From contig OV121096.1 in NCBI GenBank assembly GCA_921293015.1, forward strand, positions 24,811,729 to 24,875,728: a DNA stretch of 64,000 nucleotides, given 5' to 3'. Source of the stretch: Phorcus lineatus. Lineage: Eukaryota; Mollusca; Gastropoda; Trochida; Trochidae. The position numbers were made by a program, and so were the translations under genes. The notes beneath the pieces were generated by a model. The model had not been told where the DNA came from. It saw only the letters and a list, made by a program, of their open reading frames with translations, and made no database searches. Position 1 is the stretch's first letter, and every line of letters begins with the position of its first letter. This document shows, one piece after another, positions 58,822 to 64,000 of this stretch.

Positions 58822-59290
58822 TTAGTGAGGGTCTATAGGTGTCAATGAAGGACTCTTCAAGTCGTAAAAGTGCATTTGAGACACTGCCCATGTTAGATTT
58901 ATGAAATAATTTATAAAAAGGAAATATTTTGAATCACCATTTGCACAAGTGGAAAGATGTTTATTTACAAATAAACAGCGGTATCTGCTATCGTTATTGT
59001 GTTGTCTGTGTAAGGTTACCCAATTCAGTTTTACCAATATAGGATTATTTACACTTAGGGCACATTATTGCATAAATGACATTTTTTGAATTGCAATCAA
59101 AGTTAGATTTTATTTCAAATGTTTTGCCATTGTCAAATGTGAAAGACGAGCGTTCTAATAAATGGGGACATGTGCCACATCTTTTATTTGAACATTTGGA
59201 AACTGAAGGTCTTTCTGTTGGGTTTTGAATACCATCATATTTAGCCCTTGTTAAGATGTGTTTAAGAATTTTTGGCTGTCTTTTGCTTGA
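58822..59290 (-). pseudogene. Penelope-like element, GIY-YIG remnant
   Basis: On the minus strand: RQPKILKHILTRAKYDG, CSNKRCGTCPHL, then KTFEIKSNFDCNSKNVIYAI, CPKC, stop, YIGKTELGNLT, and finally RYRCLFVNKHLSTCANGDSK. This is the linker, Cys motif and GIY-YIG endonuclease typical of the C-terminal part of Penelope-like retroelements. There are in-frame stops and a frameshift, and no reverse transcriptase is preserved next to it. Confidence 0.8.
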
Positions 59291-59365
59291 AAAGAAATAA
59301 AATCATTAAATGCAAAAGACAGCCAAAAATTCTTAAACACATCTTAACAAGGGCTAAATATGATG
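59233..59365. repeat. 54 bp-arm perfect hairpin
   Basis: Arms 59233-59286 and 59312-59365 appear to be exact reverse complements, with a 25-base loop. The left arm is part of the Penelope-like coding sequence; the right arm is an inverted duplicate of it (CAAAAGACAGCCAAAAATTC through GGGCTAAATATGATG). It probably arose by template switching or an inverted junction at insertion. Confidence 0.9.
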
Positions 59366-61389
59366 GCAAGGCATGGTAGGTCTTGTCAACAGGTAAGTGT
59401 AAATAATTACGTTTAATCAAAAAATATATATATGAAATAAATTGTTAATTATTTTGCTTTTGTTTTCTATAAATCCATTAGTAGATGTGGATATTTGACA
59501 TATGTTGCACAGGTACTTGTAAATATAAGACAAACTCCTTGTGCTCAGGAAGCATGTTGGACTTTATTCCTAGATATGTAACACAACCTGTAAATATGTG
59601 TAACTTGTACTAAAGTCATTTGATTAAAAGGCCCAATTCTGGTAATTTTAAGGATTTATTGTGTGTTAACAACTAACAAGCATTATATAAGTTTATAATC
59701 TTCTCCACCGTGCTGCAAACTTAAGTTGTTTGAAAAATGTACTTTTGACTTATGGGTCTTATAATGAATCTCTCTGTCTGTCTGTAGATCAGTAGAACGA
59801 TCGTAAACCATAAAGCATCTATTACATCATAAAAGCTATTAGTTCATACCTCTTTAAGAGATAAATACTTTACTTTTACATGATGATATGAGGTAGATCA
59901 CATGCAGTATTACATACCATTAGCACGTGATAATTGCGACAATATTACAGATAATAATGTAGCGTAGCAGTTAAATACACAGATATGGCAACAACACCTT
60001 AGAATATATAATAAATTAAAAGGAATTATTACACAATAAAAACAAATGGCTAAGAATAACAATGGCATATACATACGTTGTACATTATGCACAGGCCATA
60101 TATAAACAATATATAATAGATATGAAAAACATAACACATATGCAATACATGACACATACCCTGTGGTTCCTAGAAGAACGGAATATTAGAGAGAATAATG
60201 CCTTGCCTCATATCATTTATCATGGCAATTAAAAATAGCAAAGATGAGTTTTACTCAGAGATTTAATTCATACATTCTCTCATACAATCACAACTATTAT
60301 AGAGAAATGTACTAGTAAAGAAACATAGAGCATGCATCGGGAAAAAGATCCCAACGCTTATGTAAGATAGTTAGTGAGTAAGCAGAGGCTGTTATATAGG
60401 GCGAGTGCGGACGGCGAAGAAGACAATGAGCTTCTTGGCCATGTAAGCATGTTGTTCTGGACAATTAAAAAGACAAAAAAACAACTAAGCTGCCCACCCT
60501 TGATGTCAACAGCACAGTCTGCTTGGGCATTTGCGCAAAACAGAAACTCACTGTAGAGTGAAATAAAATACCTCAATGCATAAATACATAATAACATTTC
60601 TATCAGGGGCTTTTTCAAATAAACTCTATAGTTTGGTAGGTAAATCATTCAACAATATATGATAAACAAATCAGATTTTATATCAACAATAAAGTACCTT
60701 ATTCTAATTTTGAAGTATACCACCCTCTAGAATTTGTCATACCCAAACACGAACCTACAATCCATTACGTCACCGTTAATTTTGTACTTGGATTTCAGGA
60801 AGACAAGGATATGTTATGGACGTTAACTTTCTTTATTTTCACAGTCGAAGTTTTGGTGTAGATGCTTATAAAGTTTTCAACCATGTTGAAAAAAGTGCTG
60901 TATACCATTTATACAGGACTTAGATATTGGTAAATCAATGCAGTTACTATTCAGGATGACATAATGATGGCATCAAAGGAAACAAATACAAACTAAGAAA
61001 AGATCTGTATGACCTACTTTGAACTGTATGCCCTCAGCAATTCACTAACCATACCTTAATTGCTCGTTTTATGAAAGTTGATTACACCTAACGTATTAAT
61101 TCTTTTAACCACCTTAACCAGCAATGCCACCCGCCATTTTATTCACCATTGAATCTGAACCTAACTTACAGCTCCGCTCCCTTTTTGCTCTAGTCATCCT
61201 CACCTTCTTGTGCAAGGAGAAAGAATTCACAATCAGTCACTCATTCTATATTATCAGACTATGGTTTTGATCGAAAGGCTAAATCATGTGAGACATTTTA
61301 CTAGCGCTTCATGTAAGTCTGTACCATCTAAATTAATTGTTTATCATTTGTTGAATATTTCAAAGATGATTTGAATATTCAAGATGTTC
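59366..61389. other. Non-coding DNA
   Basis: No convincing exon or repeat. Frames at 59910-60155 and 60358-60648 on the minus strand show no known domain. Confidence 0.4.
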
Positions 61390-62120
61390 ATATTATTTTT
61401 ACAAGAGATGTAGTGTTAGTCATGATGTGCACTATGCTTTCTTAGGAGTTGGTGATGATGATGATATTAGTAATATTGTAAACAGGAATAGAAGTATTGA
61501 TGAGTTGATTATTGCTCTTTCTAGTTTACGGACTAATAAAAGTCAAGGCCCGGATGGTATCCCAAAAGAGATGTTTAGATGTAATGAGATGGTTAAACAA
61601 TCATATTTATATACAGTACAGCTTTTTTAATGATATTTTTTATCAGGGGAAATTCCTAAACAGTCGTCATTAAGTATTTTATTTCATTGCTTAAAAAGGG
61701 TAGCATTCACCAAGTAATTAATTATCGTAATATATCTCTTATGGATATTTGTGGTAAAAGTTTCACTTCCATTATGAACAGGCGTTTAAAAGGGGTTGTC
61801 GAGTTGTTGGATTTGTACCCATAATGTCAGGGTGGCTTTCGTCAGGGACACTTTACAGCTGATAATATGTTTACGCTCCAAGGTGTCGTACAGAAGTATT
61901 TGTCTTAAAAGGGAGGTACATTTTAGCAGGACTTTTGATTCAGTTAATATAGTTTATCCTTTTATCTAATAAAATTCATGTATCTATGTTTGATAATTAC
62001 ACGAATATATTCAAAGACATGGGCTTCGATGAAAGCCATGCTCATTCTTCTATTTAAGGCTTTAAAAAGCAGAGATCTATTATATTTCAAACATCAGCTT
62101 ACAACCACTTACTAGGCAAA
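61390..62120 (+). pseudogene. Non-LTR reverse transcriptase remnant
   Basis: The frame at 61427-61630 contains LRTNKSQGPDGIPKEMF, the early RT motif that precedes the first catalytic block. Shifted frames continue SLMDICGKSFTSIMNRRL, then QGGFRQGHFTADNMFTLQG and MFDNYTNIFKDMGFDE. The order matches LINE reverse transcriptases. The catalytic YADD segment is not visible. Confidence 0.75.
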
Positions 62121-62199
62121 TAGGGGGGATAATTTTGGAAATTTGGAAATTTGGAATATTAGATTTGCCTAAAGTGGTGGGAGATGTGTAGTGTTGTGA

Positions 62200-62970
62200 T
62201 TTTGGTTCTAAGGCTTTTTAGTTGTTTAGATTTTCTTGCCCGTGTCTTTTAAATATGTGCCTAGGGCGTGGTGTATATGTGGTTGATTTAGAGGGTTTAG
62301 GATTTGGTGTATGTTTGTGGGGTTTATGCCACTTGTTACGAGTGCTGTATTGATTGTGTTGCGTTGTGTTGTATAGTGTTTGCATTGGGTGAGTATGTGT
62401 TGTATTGTTTCTTGGCGTGGGCAGTTTTTTTGTGTTTGTGTGTATTGAAGCGTATGTGGCCTGTTTGTAGTTTGATGATTACCCTGTCATTGTTTGTGTT
62501 TTTGGAGTATATTATTTGTTTTTGGAGTGGGTTGGGTAGTAGTGGTTTGGTTTGAGACGCTAGGGTGTATTGTTTGTAGTGTTGGTGCCACTTGCGTTTA
62601 GCGTGTAGTTTGGAGAGGCTTTTGGCCTCTTGTTTAGAGTGGTAGAGTGGAAGTGTAGGTGTGCAAAGGTTGGGGCCCCTCCTTTGCCGCTTTGTCGGCT
62701 TTTTTGTTTCCGAATAGTCCGACGTTGGCGGGTACCCAAAGGAGTGTAACAGCCTTGCCCTGTGTGTTGCGTGATTGTATTATGTGTAGTATTTTGGAGA
62801 TGATGCCTGTGCGGTTTTTGATGGATTATTTTTGGAGTGCCTGCAGCCCACTGAGTGAGTCTGTGAGTATGAGTATATATAATTTGTTGTGTTTTTTATG
62901 TAGGGTTATCAAGATGGCAAAGAGTTCTGCCGTATAGACATATTGGTCTTTTGGTAGCCGGTGGGCACCC
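62200..62970 (-). pseudogene. RNase H domain remnant of a retroelement
   Basis: On the minus strand, YVYTAELFAILITL and LTDSLSGLQAL lie near 62930-62850, and WVPANVGLFGNKKADKAAKE near 62735-62680. These are the Glu, Asp and His/Asp-bearing blocks of a LINE RNase H; the usual His in the WVPxHxG motif is Asn here. The plus-strand frames over this stretch are shadows. Confidence 0.72.
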
Positions 62971-63397
62971 GATACGATTGTAGTCAAGGCATTGGAAGCA
63001 GCAGTATGACAAAAAAGTCAGGCTTCCGAACCCTGAGTAACTCGTAATACAAGCACCCAGGTGACGCAGTCAGGCATCGAAGCCCTACTGTATTACAGCC
63101 ATATGTTATACCAGCAGCCTCCGATCAAGCCTGACCCATAATACCATGATTATGTAACCTGGCCGATTAATAATGCTTAAAAATATCTTTCACAAGACAT
63201 AACTATAGGCTGTATTAGGGCGGGTTGGCAATGCAATGCATTTTCCCTAAATCCAAAAATATTTTACAATTAAATCAAAATTTCTAATCGATCGTAAATA
63301 AACAGTGCGAAAGTTTTTTGTACAGATAAATTTACCGTTTTATGCTTCCTTCTTTTTTTCGGTTCACTTTCAGTAAAACCCATGTCGAAATGTCACG

Positions 63398-63418
63398 ATG
63401 GCGGAATCGGCGGGAAAT
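63398..63418 (+). CDS. Possible first coding exon of a further gene
   Basis: ATG in a good context (CACGATGG) starts seven codons (MAESAGN), then a donor AAT|GTAAGC. The short stretch is GC- and CpG-richer than its surroundings, as promoters and first exons often are. The open frame continues to 63613 if unspliced, without a known domain. The rest of the gene would lie beyond the window. Confidence 0.3.
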
Positions 63419-64000
63419 GTAAGCTGTTTATTTAAAGATTATATATTGTTATGTTTATTCTTGCAATTATCTAAATTGTGTTTCACAATCTACATTGGTT
63501 TTTACCGACACCGTATGTTTCATATTCACACCTACGTCAAGGAGTTTGAATTTGCTCACGATCCAACTGCGCTTAGTGAAACGGCAAAATTCATTAAAAA
63601 AAAGAGTTTCTGACTACAGTTATGTTTTTAATGAGTGTAAATAATAAATTGAATTACTGTTTAACATATGTCAATCGGCATGAATGTTGAAAACAAGAAA
63701 ATACCAAATTAATGTCATATCATTATATTGTTTGCGGTAAGCAAGAAAAGGGTTTAAGGCCCCTTGTAACCTCTTTCATGCAGAAGTCTGACAAAACGTC
63801 ATCACTTCCGCTTTCCATTTCAATTTTCGAACTGCTGGGAATATCTGCCCAATGTATGTAGCTAAAAACAGTTTTGTTATCAAAGAAAATGAAAAATATC
63901 TTTAATTAAGTTTTGTTTCTTGTTTCTCTGTAAGTTGGCAGAGAAACGGTAATGATTTCGGCTATATCTTACCTTACAGAACGAAATTTTGAAAAAAGTT

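Noticed and set aside
62304-62937. Plus-strand Cys-rich frames resembling membrane proteins
   Set aside because: The minus strand carries recognisable RNase H motifs, so these are antisense shadows.

Overview
The window looks like metazoan nuclear DNA, most likely from a mollusc. It is AT-rich, has almost no long open frames, and its genes are split by introns with GT/AG sites. Most of the DNA is transposon debris of kinds common in bivalves and gastropods: tRNA-headed SINEs, a pearl/Helentron-like element with a tandem core and an ACGG-type microsatellite, Tc1 remnants, several non-LTR retrotransposon families and a Penelope-like element. The mollusc call is an inference from repeat character only.

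Layout. 1-4.4 kb: AT-rich DNA with a 1.25 kb dispersed repeat and a Tc1 end. 4.4-23.4 kb: one plus-strand gene assembled here from four exons whose phases match exactly (signal peptide, six-cysteine ectodomain, one membrane helix, cytoplasmic tail; Shisa/VOPP1/WBP1-like architecture). Its 15.4 kb first intron holds MITEs, an 88 bp palindrome, degenerate satellites and an inverted copy of the 1.25 kb repeat. Two further introns hold minisatellites, and the stop codon lies in a third array. 24-31 kb: MITEs, SINEs, foldback hairpins, and a pearl-like element with 145 bp repeats nested in a Tc1 element. 32-54 kb: a graveyard of LINE fragments in both orientations, several cut by later MITE or foldback insertions.

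54.9-57.3 kb: the most notable locus. Two exons separated by a 224 bp intron join in frame. The first encodes a complete triose-phosphate-translocator (TPT/SLC35-type) membrane transporter; the second encodes a polysaccharide pyruvyl transferase with its own hydrophobic anchor. TPT-family proteins include phosphoenolpyruvate (PEP) translocators, and pyruvyl transferases use PEP as donor. The predicted protein would therefore join donor import and donor use in one polypeptide, presumably in the Golgi membrane.

57.4-64 kb: a Penelope-like remnant with a GIY-YIG domain and a 54 bp-arm hairpin, reverse transcriptase and RNase H remnants, and a possible first coding exon of another gene at 63.4 kb. 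No rRNA, functional tRNA, CRISPR array or bacterial-type gene was seen. Coordinates of degenerate elements are approximate.
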